From: Schaalia sp. ORNL0103
Lineage (GTDB): Bacteria; Actinomycetota; Actinomycetes; Actinomycetales; Actinomycetaceae
Direction of reading: 5' to 3'
Assembly: GCF_019429565.1 (NCBI RefSeq)
Contig: NZ_JAHXSA010000001.1
Coordinates: 372,001-436,000 of the forward strand
Length of the DNA: 64,000 nucleotides
Notes under the pieces: model-generated
What the model was told of the DNA's origin: nothing
Database searches by the model: none
What the model saw: only the letters and a program-made list of their open reading frames with translations
Position numbers and translations under genes: made by a program
Part shown: in pieces, positions 1-8,309 of the stretch
How the letters are laid out: the number at the start of each line of letters is the position of its first letter
Numbering within the stretch: the first letter of the stretch is position 1

Positions 1-931
1 CGTAGGTGGCCTCGTCGGCGTGGACCTCCTGCGTGAGCGGGTTGCGCCGCTTGGAGACGATCGTGCGCACGTGCGCGGCGAACACCCACACGTTGGCCAC
101 CAGGGCGGCGGCCGAGAGGATGAGCATCGCCCAGGGGTTGTGGGCGCTGCGGTGGGCGAACATCGAATCGTGCATGAAGTGCGGGAACGTGAGCACGACT
201 CCCGACCACAGCGTGAGCGTGTAGGCCCGGTACTGGATCCACGCGCCTCGCCCGAACTTCATGAGCGCCGGGATCGTGCACGAGGCCAACAGCGCCACGC
301 CCGAGTACCACGCTCGGTCCGCCAGACAGTTGTACACGTAGGCGAGGTTCCACAGGTCGTAGGCGATAATCCACCCGATCGTCAAGTCGCCCCAGATGAG
401 GGCGCGTTCCTTGCCCTTGGATACGAAGATCCCGACCCACCCGGAGATCGCGAGCAGGTTCAAGATGCCCGCAATGCCGTTCATGATGTTCCACGGCCCG
501 CCCCACGTGACCATGCCCTGCGAGGGGTCCACACCGTGAATCCCGTAGCACTGGAAGTCGCGCACAACGGCCTCGGCGATGTTCACTGCGAGGATCGCGG
601 GCGGGATGATCAGGTACCAGCGGTTGTAGCGCAGCCTGGGGAAGATCTGCAGGGCGACGAGGCACAGGGATCCCGCCAGCGCCGAGTACTGTTTCACGAT
701 TGGGAACCAGCCCGCCGAGGCCGTCCCCGCCGTTGAGTGCGGCCACCAGAAGATGGTCAGGGCGATGGGGACGACCACGAAGAGTGCGAGGACCACCCAC
801 ATGTTGCGCTGTGCCAGCCATGCCCCGCCGGCGAGGAGCGCGATGACGAGGAGGAGCATCGCGTAGTCCCACCACTGGCCGACCTCGAAGAAGAAGAGCG
901 TCGGGTAGTCCGGGGGAGTAATGCCGCCCAT
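1..931 (-). CDS. DUF5692-like polytopic membrane protein (3' end outside window)
   Basis: About 310 residues are visible before the window edge; the C-terminus is missing. The protein begins MGGITPPDYPTLFF and is mostly hydrophobic helices (for example YAMLLLVIALLAGG and WYLIIPPAILAVNIAEAVVRD), so it is an integral membrane protein. It is a paralogue of the gene at 2136-3425. Both carry a VNI-E-A--RD segment followed by an AYDLWN...YN.LAD segment and a CTIPA helix. The ATG overlaps the stop of the upstream SRPBCC gene as TGATG, which suggests translational coupling. The DUF5692 label is my recollection of the family and is not verified. Function is unknown. Confidence 0.75.
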   Translation of the reverse strand, partial: MGGITPPDYPTLFFFEVGQWWDYAMLLLVIALLAGGAWLAQRNMWVVLALFVVVPIALTIFWWPHSTAGTASAGWFPIVKQYSALAGSLCLVALQIFPRLRYNRWYLIIPPAILAVNIAEAVVRDFQCYGIHGVDPSQGMVTWGGPWNIMNGIAGILNLLAISGWVGIFVSKGKERALIWGDLTIGWIIAYDLWNLAYVYNCLADRAWYSGVALLASCTIPALMKFGRGAWIQYRAYTLTLWSGVVLTFPHFMHDSMFAHRSAHNPWAMLILSAAALVANVWVFAAHVRTIVSKRRNPLTQEVHADEATY

Positions 932-1968
932 CAGCGCTGCTCCTTCCCCCAATTGGGCAGGTAGGTGCGTTCCATCTTCTGGCGGATCTGCTCCTCCCAG
1001 GAGAAGGCGGGCTCACGCCAGCCATCGAAGTAGGAGGCATCGACCTCGCTCGCCCACGGGCTGTCCGCGCCGGTCGGCGGCCACGACGGGTCGTCGGTGA
1101 CGGGCGGGCGGATCTCGGCGACGGCCGGGGCGGACCGTCCGTAGCGGAACCACTGGGTGAAGGTCTCCTCGAACAGGGGAGTCCCGTCGTAGCGCCCCGC
1201 GGGCGTGCCCGAGTTGAAGAAGCGCCCGCCCAGCATGCCACGCATGAAGCGGCCCGTCAGGTGCTGCTTCTTCTTGAACTCGAGGACGCGCTTGACGTAG
1301 AGGTTTTGCAGGTGGGTCATGCACCCGCCGATGAACTCGATGTTGATCCAGTTCAGGGCCTTCATGGCGGGGGAGGCGGGTTCGTAGCCGATGCGCCAGT
1401 GGTTGATGAGGCGCGTGCGCCCACCCGACAGGGGCACCATGTAGAAGCACCAGGCGGCCGCGAAGTTCGTCATCCCGGGGAAGCGGAACGCGTAGGAGCC
1501 GGGCGCCTTGGGCGGGTTCTTCGTGTCGACCCACTGGACCATGTACTTGCCGGGCACGACGTCTGCCCATTCCATCGACATGCCGTGGAAGTCGAAGGCC
1601 GCGATGTCGCCGGGCACCATCGAGTCGGGCTGCTGGAACTCTTCCTGGATCTCGTAGGAGTTGAAGAAGGGCAGGCGCGCGAAGACTCGCTCGAGGAACT
1701 CCGAGGAGAAGGACCCGGACTTTTCCGCGCCGATCTGCTTGAAGAGTCGCCACACCGCGTAGGCGGGCGCGTCGATCGTGATCGCGTAGGTCGAGGAGTA
1801 GCCGTTGTCGTAGTTGGCGTCGATGAGGTCGTCGCCCGGGTAGTGCCATGCCTGCTCCTCGGGCGTTGCCTTGCCGCTGAGCTGGCTGAAGGCGTACATG
1901 CCTCCCAGGAGTGCGGCACCCCCGGCGAGGCCGGCGGTGCAGAGGGTACGACGGGGTAGGCGTGTCAT
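931..1968 (-). CDS. Tat-exported SRPBCC-like protein
   Basis: 345 residues. The N-terminus has a twin-arginine start (PRRTLC, Arg6-Arg7), then a hydrophobic Gly/Ala/Leu stretch, as in a Tat signal or anchor, so it probably acts outside the membrane. The body begins around residue 50 (YAITIDAPAYAVWRLFKQIG) and resembles the START/SRPBCC fold used to bind hydrophobic ligands, with the typical alternation of strands and a late GGRTRLINHWRIGYE segment. The start at 1968 was chosen over the upstream in-frame start because GGAGGAGGAC lies directly before it and the signal peptide begins there. It is coupled to the membrane protein ending at the left window edge. Ligand and role are unknown; the SRPBCC call is by pattern only. 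Confidence 0.7.
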   Translation of the reverse strand: MTRLPRRTLCTAGLAGGAALLGGMYAFSQLSGKATPEEQAWHYPGDDLIDANYDNGYSSTYAITIDAPAYAVWRLFKQIGAEKSGSFSSEFLERVFARLPFFNSYEIQEEFQQPDSMVPGDIAAFDFHGMSMEWADVVPGKYMVQWVDTKNPPKAPGSYAFRFPGMTNFAAAWCFYMVPLSGGRTRLINHWRIGYEPASPAMKALNWINIEFIGGCMTHLQNLYVKRVLEFKKKQHLTGRFMRGMLGGRFFNSGTPAGRYDGTPLFEETFTQWFRYGRSAPAVAEIRPPVTDDPSWPPTGADSPWASEVDASYFDGWREPAFSWEEQIRQKMERTYLPNWGKEQR

Positions 1969-2063
1969 GGGTCCTCCTCCTTGAGGAATTGACGAGGGGT
2001 GCCCTCGCTGGCGCTGGCCTGCAGGGAGCCCCGGAACGATGGGGATTCGACGGTGAACCCCGC

Positions 2064-2078
2064 ACACTAGGTTAGTGT
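2064..2078. promoter_or_regulatory. Perfect inverted repeat between divergent genes (candidate operator)
   Basis: ACACTA and TAGTGT flank GGT in the 167-bp gap between the divergent SRPBCC and DUF5692-like genes. A perfect 6-bp inverted repeat in a shared promoter region is a plausible binding site for a regulator of both directions. No regulator gene lies nearby. Confidence 0.4.
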
Positions 2079-2135
2079 TTCGGATTATGATAGCCGACAA
2101 CTATTAGCCCGGTTGTGCGTTCGAAGGAGAATGCC

Positions 2136-3425
2136 GTGGACTCGCTTTTCCTGTGGGAGCTTGGGACTCCCAAGGTCTATCTCATCTGGCTGCTGGTACT
2201 CGCCGCCCAGATCGTCGTCGCGGAGATTAACCGCCGGTGGAACTGGACGATCTTCGCCGTGTGGACCGTGGGCGGCATCGCCCTGATGCCCTACGCGTGG
2301 ATTCACGGGACGCCGATGGTGGGCTGGTTCCCCTTCGGCAAGTACGCGATCATGATCCTGACCGCCACCATGACGGGCACGGTGCTGGTGTACGCGAAAC
2401 GCAACCCGGTCAAGGCGCACAAGTACGCGATCTGGCTGGGCGTGGCCCTGTGGATCGGCCTGGCTGTCAACATCATGGAGGCCAACATCCGCGACCTGAC
2501 GATCTACTTCAACGCGGATTCGTACTACGCGTGCGGCGCCGACTGGCAGTGCCTGAAGGGCGTCAACGACGCGCACACGATCGACATGATCGCCGGCCTG
2601 CCCGAGGCCAGGGGAGTCACCGCCGAGCTGCACTCCCAGCAGTGGTACCAGGAGGTCGCCGCCAACCTGTCCGCCCGCCACGTCGGCATCGACCCGGAGA
2701 CGGGCTTCCGCACGATCGGCGGCTACTGGAACCTCCTGTCCGCTGCGGCCGGCCTGCTCAACATCATCACGATCACGGGCCTGGGCAAGATCATCGTGAC
2801 CTCGCCCGGCAAGCGCTCCGTGCGAGGCCTCATCTGGGTGGACATGGTGTGGCCGTGGGTGATCGCCTACGACCTGTGGAACCACGCGTTCTTGTACAAC
2901 TCGCTGGCCGACTACACGTGGTACTGCACGCTCGCCCTGCTACTCGCCTGCACGATCCCCGCGTTCACGTGGGCGAAGGGCCAGTGGATCTGGTTCCGCT
3001 GCTTCACCCTGGTCTTCTGGATCTCCATGAACACCCTCCTGCCCGAGGTCTTGGTCCCTCCCTCGGACATCTTCAACTTCGCGACCATGGACCCACGCGC
3101 GAACATCGCGTGCGCGGCCCTGGCGCTCGCGGCCAACGTCGCGCTCTTCGCCTACTGGCTGTACAAGATCGTGGTGTACAAGAGGAATCCGATCACGGGC
3201 GTCCTGTACTGCGAGCTGGCCGAGTTCCGCACCATCGTGCGCGAGCATTGCGACGACAGGGACAAGTACTTCCTCGTCGACCGCATCCCGCAGACTCCCG
3301 CCGAGCTGGGCTTCGAGCCCGACTCACCCACCCCGCCATCTGATGGGTATCGAGCCTGGATGCCGTGGTGGAAGGGAGAGGATAGGCGGCACCCGTCGAA
3401 GAGGGGTGCTGACTCGCGCTCGTAG
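2136..3425 (+). CDS. DUF5692-like polytopic membrane protein
   Basis: 429 residues from a GTG at 2136; GGAG at 2126-2129 sits six bases ahead, so I prefer it to the GTG at 2115. Around ten hydrophobic segments run through the first 360 residues, and the C-terminal 70 residues are polar and probably cytoplasmic (CELAEFRTIVREHCDDRDKY). It is a paralogue of the protein encoded at 1-931 (shared AYDLWN.A..YN.LADYTWY region and KRNP-I/L-T motif before the tail). It diverges from the SRPBCC gene, so the three genes may form one unit of two related membrane proteins plus one exported ligand-binding protein. Function is unknown; an inverted-repeat terminator follows. Confidence 0.8.
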   Translation: MDSLFLWELGTPKVYLIWLLVLAAQIVVAEINRRWNWTIFAVWTVGGIALMPYAWIHGTPMVGWFPFGKYAIMILTATMTGTVLVYAKRNPVKAHKYAIWLGVALWIGLAVNIMEANIRDLTIYFNADSYYACGADWQCLKGVNDAHTIDMIAGLPEARGVTAELHSQQWYQEVAANLSARHVGIDPETGFRTIGGYWNLLSAAAGLLNIITITGLGKIIVTSPGKRSVRGLIWVDMVWPWVIAYDLWNHAFLYNSLADYTWYCTLALLLACTIPAFTWAKGQWIWFRCFTLVFWISMNTLLPEVLVPPSDIFNFATMDPRANIACAALALAANVALFAYWLYKIVVYKRNPITGVLYCELAEFRTIVREHCDDRDKYFLVDRIPQTPAELGFEPDSPTPPSDGYRAWMPWWKGEDRRHPSKRGADSRS

Positions 3426-3448
3426 GTAGCGTTCGCGTTCGTCATTGA

Positions 3449-3482
3449 CGAGGCCTCCCCGCGTTGTGGCGGGGAGGCCTCG
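3449..3482 (+). terminator. Intrinsic terminator hairpin
   Basis: Perfect 14-bp stem CGAGGCCTCCCCGC / GCGGGGAGGCCTCG with a GTTGTG loop, 24 bp after the stop of the membrane-protein gene. It contains the GAGGCC/GGCCTC core seen in many terminators of this window. No long T-run follows. Confidence 0.75.
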
Positions 3483-3580
3483 GTTGTGTGCTCGCTAGTT
3501 CGGCGGTGAGGTCCGCGTTGAAATCGGATGCCTAGTGGTGGTGGATACGCTCTGCCGGCGGGACCGATACGGGAAAGAAC

Positions 3581-4187
3581 CTACTGCTTAAACGACTCAT
3601 CGACGACATGCTCGAACAGACGTACCGTTTCTCGCAAGGGTGGGTACATCGAATCAATGTGCACTCCCTCATCGCGAAGAATTTCTCTGAGCTTCCGTTT
3701 GAAATGCTTTGGTACTCTAATGGAGTATCCGGCTGTTTTAACTAGGCGATCCGGGCTGTTCGTTAGTTCGTTAATGAATGTTGCATTAGTGCTAAAATCG
3801 ATAGGTAATGAGGTTATTATTCGTAATTCGTCAGCATCAAGAGGTGAACTAAATGATCTTTCGTGTTTTGTGAATATTGTTTCTAAGTTTAGTGATGTTT
3901 TGTTAGCCGGGCACGCACATCGATTCTTTTTGCAATGAGAACATTTGTTTGTTCGTAGTTTTATCTTTCTTAATTCTGATGGGATTCCACCGGTTATAAA
4001 ATAGCCTTTTTGGGCGATCATTCTAGGGTCGGAAAATGGTAAAAGAATTGGCCATGTGACAGTACTCCAGAGGAGGGTAAATACTGGATCCTCTATCGGT
4101 TTGTTAAGGTCATAGAGCTTATCTTTTAATCCTTGCCATATGAGATGCTCGACCCGCTTTGTTTCGTTCTTTTCCTTAGGGAAAAGT
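3581..4187 (-). pseudogene. FRG gene remnant, C-terminal third
   Basis: Encodes the last 200 or so residues of the split gene, ending RLFEHVVDESFKQ and a stop at 3581. An open frame continues rightward into the ISL3 element and could start at an ATG at 4291 inside the IS, giving a 236-codon chimeric ORF. The first 35 or so residues of that ORF would be IS antisense sequence. The real part has an RTNKCSHCKKNRCACP cluster of four cysteines. Function alone is doubtful. Confidence 0.8.
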
Positions 4188-5623
4188 GGCTCTTCATAAT
4201 TGAGGGTGTGGGGGTGGTATGCGGGGTTGGGCGTGTCGTGGCCGGGTAGAGGTCGAGGTCTTCCGATGATGGGGGTTGCGACACCGTCCATCTGAAAGAC
4301 CTCGACATGTCCAATGCTACCTTTGATCGCCCTGATCTGAGCGCCTTCACGGGCCTGGATGACCTAGGACTGGAAGTGATGGGTCAACGTGTAGGAGACG
4401 ATCGGACCGTCTTGGCCTGCAAGGTAGTGGGTGAGGATCGGTGGTGCCGACAGTGTGGGGGTGAGGGCGTCGTACGTGACACGGTGGTCAGGCGCTTGGC
4501 TCACGTACCCTACGGGTGGCACCCCACCATGTTGCACGTGAGCGTGCGCCGCTACCGCTGCCCAGAGTGTGCTCACGTGTGGCGTCAAAACATGAGTGCA
4601 GCGGCCGACCCGCGTGCGAAGCTCTCGCGTGCGGCGGTGCGCTGGGCGCTGGTGGGCCTGGTGGTCCATCATCTGACGGTGGCGCGCGTCGCCGACGTAT
4701 TGGCCGTGTCGTGGAACACTGCCAATACCGCGATCTTAGGTGAAGGCCAGCGCATGCTCATCGATGATCCTGATCGTTTCGAGGGGGTGCGTGTCATTGG
4801 CGTGGATGAACACGTGTGGCGACACACCCCATACGGGGACAAATACGTCACCGTCATCTTGGACTTGACTCCTATACGTGACCGTCGTGGTCCCTCCCGG
4901 CTCCTGGATATGATTCCGGGCCGATCCAAGCGGGTTTTCAAAACCTGGCTGGCCTCCCAGCCCGACACCTGGCGCGAGCGCATTGAGATCGTCGCGATGG
5001 ATGGATTCACCGGCTTTAAGAGCGCCGCCGCCGAAGAGCTCCCAGACGCGAGGGCGGTCATGGATCCTTTCCACGTTGTGCGCCTGGCCGGTGATGCTCT
5101 CGATGAGTGCCGCAGGCGCATTCAGCAAGAACTTCACCATCGGCGCGGGCGGGCCACGGATCCCCTGTACAAGGCTCGCAGGATGTTACACACCAGATCT
5201 TGCCTGCTCACCCCACGCCAGCAACACCAGCTAGCCGATCTGTTCGCCAGCGATTGCCACGTCGCACTCGAAGTCACCTGGAGCGTCTACCAGAACATCA
5301 TCGACAGCTACCGCGATCCCCACAAAATCCGCGGCAAGGCCCTAATGCAAGCCGAAATCAACACACTGACCTCCACGCGCGTACCCAGGGGCCTGACCGA
5401 GCTCATCACGCTGGGCAGAACGCTCAAACGCAGAGCCGGAGACATCTTGGCTTACTTCGATCATCCCCACACCAGCAACGGTCCTACCGAAGCCATCAAC
5501 GGCCGCCTCGAACACCTACGCGGATCCGCACTCGGATTCCGAAACCTCAACCACTACATCACCCGAGCACTCCTCGAAACCGGAGGATTCAGACCCCAAC
5601 TACACCCTCAATTATGAAGAGCC
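4188..5623 (+). mobile_element. ISL3-family insertion sequence, copy 1 (1436 bp)
   Basis: Ends are perfect 22-bp inverted repeats starting GGCTCTTCATAATTGAGG. The element is flanked by an 8-bp direct repeat GGAAAAGT (4180-4187 and 5624-5631), the target duplication length usual for ISL3. It carries one intact transposase gene on the plus strand. The target is the minus-strand FRG gene. Intact ends, perfect duplication and intact transposase suggest a recent, possibly still mobile copy. Confidence 0.95.
4307..5617 (+). CDS. ISL3-family transposase
   Basis: 436 residues, full length for the family. An N-terminal zinc-binding region (CRQCGGEG ... YRCPECAHVW, residues about 47-90) is followed by a helix-turn-helix segment (LTVARVADVLAVSWNTAN). 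The DDE catalytic core includes GVDEHVWR, VAMDGFTGF and VMDPFHVVRLAGDALDE, and ends with the late SNGPTEAINGRLEHLRG acidic motif. The stop lies a few bases before the right inverted repeat, as usual for compact IS elements. It moves the surrounding element and has no host role. Confidence 0.95.
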   Translation: MSNATFDRPDLSAFTGLDDLGLEVMGQRVGDDRTVLACKVVGEDRWCRQCGGEGVVRDTVVRRLAHVPYGWHPTMLHVSVRRYRCPECAHVWRQNMSAAADPRAKLSRAAVRWALVGLVVHHLTVARVADVLAVSWNTANTAILGEGQRMLIDDPDRFEGVRVIGVDEHVWRHTPYGDKYVTVILDLTPIRDRRGPSRLLDMIPGRSKRVFKTWLASQPDTWRERIEIVAMDGFTGFKSAAAEELPDARAVMDPFHVVRLAGDALDECRRRIQQELHHRRGRATDPLYKARRMLHTRSCLLTPRQQHQLADLFASDCHVALEVTWSVYQNIIDSYRDPHKIRGKALMQAEINTLTSTRVPRGLTELITLGRTLKRRAGDILAYFDHPHTSNGPTEAINGRLEHLRGSALGFRNLNHYITRALLETGGFRPQLHPQL

Positions 5624-5816
5624 GGAAAAGTTTCCAATTGAATATATTAGTTTTGATAAGAAAAATTCTGCCGTCTACGTCGTTATCGCTCTCGCATGCG
5701 AAATAGAGAGCAATCTTCCAGTCGGAGGTGACGTCGATGAGGCGTGTTGGAGAACCGTGATGTTGGAGCAATGTGAGCGTTTCGAGTGCTGTGAGTCCTC
5801 GTCCGATTCCTATTTC
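5624..5816 (-). pseudogene. FRG gene remnant, middle piece
   Basis: Roughly 62 codons left between the two ISL3 insertions. It holds the most recognisable part of the FRG domain (LLQHHGSPTRLIDVTSDWK, then ALYFACES). It cannot be expressed alone in a useful form, because it lacks the start and both neighbouring parts of the fold. Confidence 0.85.
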
Positions 5817-7265
5817 GGCTCTTCCGAGTTGAGTGTGGGTGACCGGGTCTTGGTCGGGGGTTGCGGGTAGAGGTCGAGGTCCTTGATGATGAGCGGACTT
5901 CTACCCCCGCTGTCGTCAAGGACCTCGACAATGTCTCACCCTACCTGCTGCTGCTCTGCGTCGCTTGATCGTTGTGATCGGTGTGATCTGCTCGTCGGTT
6001 TGGAGGGCTTCCATCTGGTTGCTGTCGCTCGACGTGAGTGTGGTCTGGTGCTCGACATAGAGTCCTGTGATCGCTGTGCTGGATGCCCTGGGTGTGGGGT
6101 GATCGCTCAAGGCCACGGGCGCGTGGTGGTGGAGGTGATCGACGCGCCCTGGGCCGGGGTCCCGGTGCGGATCCGGTGGTTTAAGCGGCGCTGGATATGC
6201 CGCGAAACCACCTGCCAGACGGTGACATTCCTGGAGCATGACGAGCGGGTGTGTGCACACCGGGCGCGTCTGGGCGCCCGGGCGATCCGCTGGGCGATCC
6301 GACAGTTGCGCTTCGAGGGAGCCAGCATTGCAGGATTGGCTCGCCAGTTAGGAACCACGTGGAATACCGTGTGGTCCCATATCAAGCCGTGTCTGCAAGC
6401 CGCATCTGATGACCCTGCCCGTTTCGCAGGGGTGCAGGTATTGGGAGTTGACGAGCACGTGTGGCACCACCAGGACCGACGCCGACGGGGCCCCCGTGAG
6501 CTCACTGGCATCGTGGACCTGACGCGCGGGGAGGATCATCCCACGGCCCGCTTGTTGGATCTGGTCCCGGGAAGGTCTGGCACCGTGTACAAGAACTGGC
6601 TAGAAGAGCGCGGCGAACAGTTTCGCTCCGGTATCCAGATCGCAACACTGGATCCCTTCCAGGGATATAAGAACGCCATTGATGACCAGCTCCAAGACGC
6701 AACCAGCGTGCTGGACGCCTTTCATATCGTCAAGCTCGCTGGCGACGCCCTTGATGAGGTGCGTCGTCGCGTCCAGCAAGACACGACCGGTCACCGCGGA
6801 CGCAAGGGCGATCCCCTCTATCAGATCCGCAATCTTTTGCGCGCCTCGCGCCATAGGCTCACCCCACGTCAACAAGAACGCCTCCGTGAGGCCTTCACGG
6901 CAGATGAGGCGCATATCAGTGTCGAAGTCGCCTACCACTGTGCCCAGCACGTGCGAGATGTCTTCCACCAAGCCACACCCGCCCAAGGCCGACGCCTGGC
7001 CGCTCATCTCATCGAGCGCCTACCAACGTGTCCCATCCCCGAAATCGCTCGCCTGGGCCGGACCCTACGCAAGTGGAAGGACGCCTTCTTGGCCTACTTC
7101 GACACCGGCGGAGCCAGCAACGGCCCCACCGAAGCCATCAACGGAATCATCGAGCTGGGCAGACGCACCGCCAGAGGCTACCGCAACCCCACCAACTACA
7201 GACTCCGAATGCTCCTCATCGCAGGAGGCCTAGACGCCTCCGCCCACACTCAACTCTGAAGAGCC
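5817..7265 (+). mobile_element. ISL3-family insertion sequence, copy 2 (1449 bp, different from copy 1)
   Basis: Inverted repeats start GGCTCTTC[C/A]GAGTTGAGTG and match over about 25 bp with two differences. The target duplication is CCTATTTC at 5809-5816 and 7266-7273, 8 bp and perfect. The transposase differs from that of copy 1, so this is a second independent insertion by another ISL3 member, not a duplication of the first. Both elements share the GGCTCTTC tips and the orientation opposite to the target gene. Confidence 0.95.
5931..7259 (+). CDS. ISL3-family transposase
   Basis: 442 residues from the ATG at 5931; the frame is open upstream to 5883, but the family-like N-terminus begins here. 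The N-terminal cysteine-rich zinc region (CDRC ... CDRCAGCPGCG ... CRETTCQT) is followed by a helix-turn-helix (ASIAGLARQLGTTWNTVW). The DDE core has GVDEHVWHHQ, ATLDPFQGY, VLDAFHIVKLAGDALDEVRRR and ASNGPTEAINGIIELGRR. It is clearly related to, but distinct from, the transposase of copy 1. No frameshift or stop is seen, so the element looks intact. Confidence 0.95.
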   Translation: MSHPTCCCSASLDRCDRCDLLVGLEGFHLVAVARRECGLVLDIESCDRCAGCPGCGVIAQGHGRVVVEVIDAPWAGVPVRIRWFKRRWICRETTCQTVTFLEHDERVCAHRARLGARAIRWAIRQLRFEGASIAGLARQLGTTWNTVWSHIKPCLQAASDDPARFAGVQVLGVDEHVWHHQDRRRRGPRELTGIVDLTRGEDHPTARLLDLVPGRSGTVYKNWLEERGEQFRSGIQIATLDPFQGYKNAIDDQLQDATSVLDAFHIVKLAGDALDEVRRRVQQDTTGHRGRKGDPLYQIRNLLRASRHRLTPRQQERLREAFTADEAHISVEVAYHCAQHVRDVFHQATPAQGRRLAAHLIERLPTCPIPEIARLGRTLRKWKDAFLAYFDTGGASNGPTEAINGIIELGRRTARGYRNPTNYRLRMLLIAGGLDASAHTQL

Positions 7266-7768
7266 CCTATTTCCCTTGCCGTATTGAGTAAGTGTATTTC
7301 AGCTTGAACCATGTTATCTTCGTCGATCCATGACTTCTCAATAAAAATGGTATCTTCGTCGATCCATGACTTCTCAATAAAAGGTGAATCTTGTTTAAGG
7401 AGTGGTGGTTTCTGCGCGTTCTGTCCTTGCGAATTGTTGCTGGTTGCATTTAGTAGTCGTCGATAGAGTGTGGATGTGAATGCGAATCTGCTGTTTTTTT
7501 GGCCGCGAAAGAACCAGACGTTGGAGCCGGTGCTTTCTAGTGGCTGTCCAACATTGTCGTGTTGGTATATCGGTAGTGTCCTAATGGTCTTCTCTACTGC
7601 CTCGTACCATGCCTGAGCATTTTCCTCATCTGATTCGCTCGTATCGTCAAAGTTGACGATGAGCTCACGCTCGGTGAAGAACTTTTCGACGAATCTCTCG
7701 TCGCGCATCCTTTTTTCTTCTGCCGTTTCTTGATGTTCTTCATTTTCCTCGTATGCATCAATGTTCAT
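7266..7768 (-). pseudogene. FRG gene remnant, N-terminal part
   Basis: Starts MNIDAYEENEEHQETAEEK with an acidic, polar N-terminus, then the first FRG motif VWFFRGQKNSRFAFTSTLYRRLL. The native sequence ends at the CCTATTTC duplication; the open frame then adds ALQS from the IS and stops at 7250. A truncated product of about 172 residues could be made, but it lacks the rest of the domain. It contains an in-frame 12-residue tandem duplication (see 7315-7382). Confidence 0.85.
7315..7382 (-). repeat. 36-bp-period tandem duplication inside the FRG remnant
   Basis: The 32-bp block at 7315-7346 recurs exactly at 7351-7382, a 36-bp period (12 codons). It gives two copies of IEKSWIDED in the protein. 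It keeps the frame, so it may predate the IS insertions. Confidence 0.9.
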
Positions 7769-8309
7769 GGTTATCCTACGGTTCTGGCTTGTTGGAATGG
7801 TGGATGTGTGGTGAATCGGGCGTCTGTCGGCACTCGTCTGTTGTTCGTGGCATTAGGTGTGTGTTCTGACGTGCGTCGCTGCTGTTGACCCTGATCCCTC
7901 CGGCACCCCAATGTGACTGTCATCTCTGACCGTAACACAGCTGTTTGGATGGGTCATGCGAAACTGTCAAGTTGTCTGGCAAATCAAAAAATACAAGATA
8001 AATAGCGGAGACTCCTTGTTCTGACAATCAAATTAATCACTCGGTATTTTTCGGCTCTTCAAGCTGTCTAATTGATTGGCGGGTCGATTTCGGTCAGTCG
8101 ATGGAGGTTGTGTGGAGAGTGGGTGAGGGGAGAGGGGTGGGTGCCACTCATGTGTCAATCTCTCCATTCCTTCACCAAAAGGTCAAGAATTCTTAAATTG
8201 TGAAACCCGCTATGAGGTTAGTGACAAACCTTGAGACTATGGAGCAATGGCGTGCCCTCCGGAAAGCCCCGGAGACGCGTCCCCATCCGTACAGAAACGA
8301 GGAACAATG
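7769..8309. other. 540-bp intergenic region, AT-richer
   Basis: No supportable gene on either strand. It holds the promoter region of the dead FRG gene (leftward) and of the subtilase (rightward). A small inverted repeat AGGTT-N7-AACCT lies at 8215-8231 ahead of the subtilase start. The AT-rich stretch around 7975-8080 ends near 8100, where normal high-GC sequence resumes; this may mark the edge of the acquired segment. Confidence 0.5.

Larger units (their letters stand above)
3581..7768 (-). pseudogene. FRG-domain protein gene split in three by two ISL3 insertions
   Basis: Three minus-strand pieces (7768-7266, 5816-5624, 4187-3581) belong to one gene. Deleting IS copy 2 (5817-7265) and IS copy 1 (4188-5623), each with one copy of its 8-bp target duplication, joins them in frame: 503 + 185 + 599 nt = 1287 nt, 428 codons plus stop. 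The rebuilt protein has the FRG signature across the junctions: FFRGQ around residue 89, an AE-HLL segment near 157, then LLQHHGSPTRLIDVTSDW and ALYFA. A C-terminal part follows with CSHCKKNRCACP, a possible metal site. FRG domains are of uncertain function and often occur in accessory or defence loci. The segment is much richer in A+T than its flanks, which suggests horizontal acquisition. Confidence 0.9.

Noticed and set aside
20-736. Long plus-strand ORFs at 20-736 and 6-224
   Set aside because: They are antisense shadows of the DUF5692-like gene; composition is Arg/His/Asp-rich as in GC-rich antisense frames and no start context is seen.
3581-4291. 236-codon ORF as a real gene starting inside the ISL3 element
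   Set aside because: Its N-terminal part is antisense IS sequence; the rest is the C-terminus of the split FRG gene.
8053-8060. GGCTCTTC octamer like an ISL3 end, upstream of the subtilase
   Set aside because: Bases beyond the octamer do not match either IS, there is no partner end or duplication, and an octamer is expected about twice by chance in this window.
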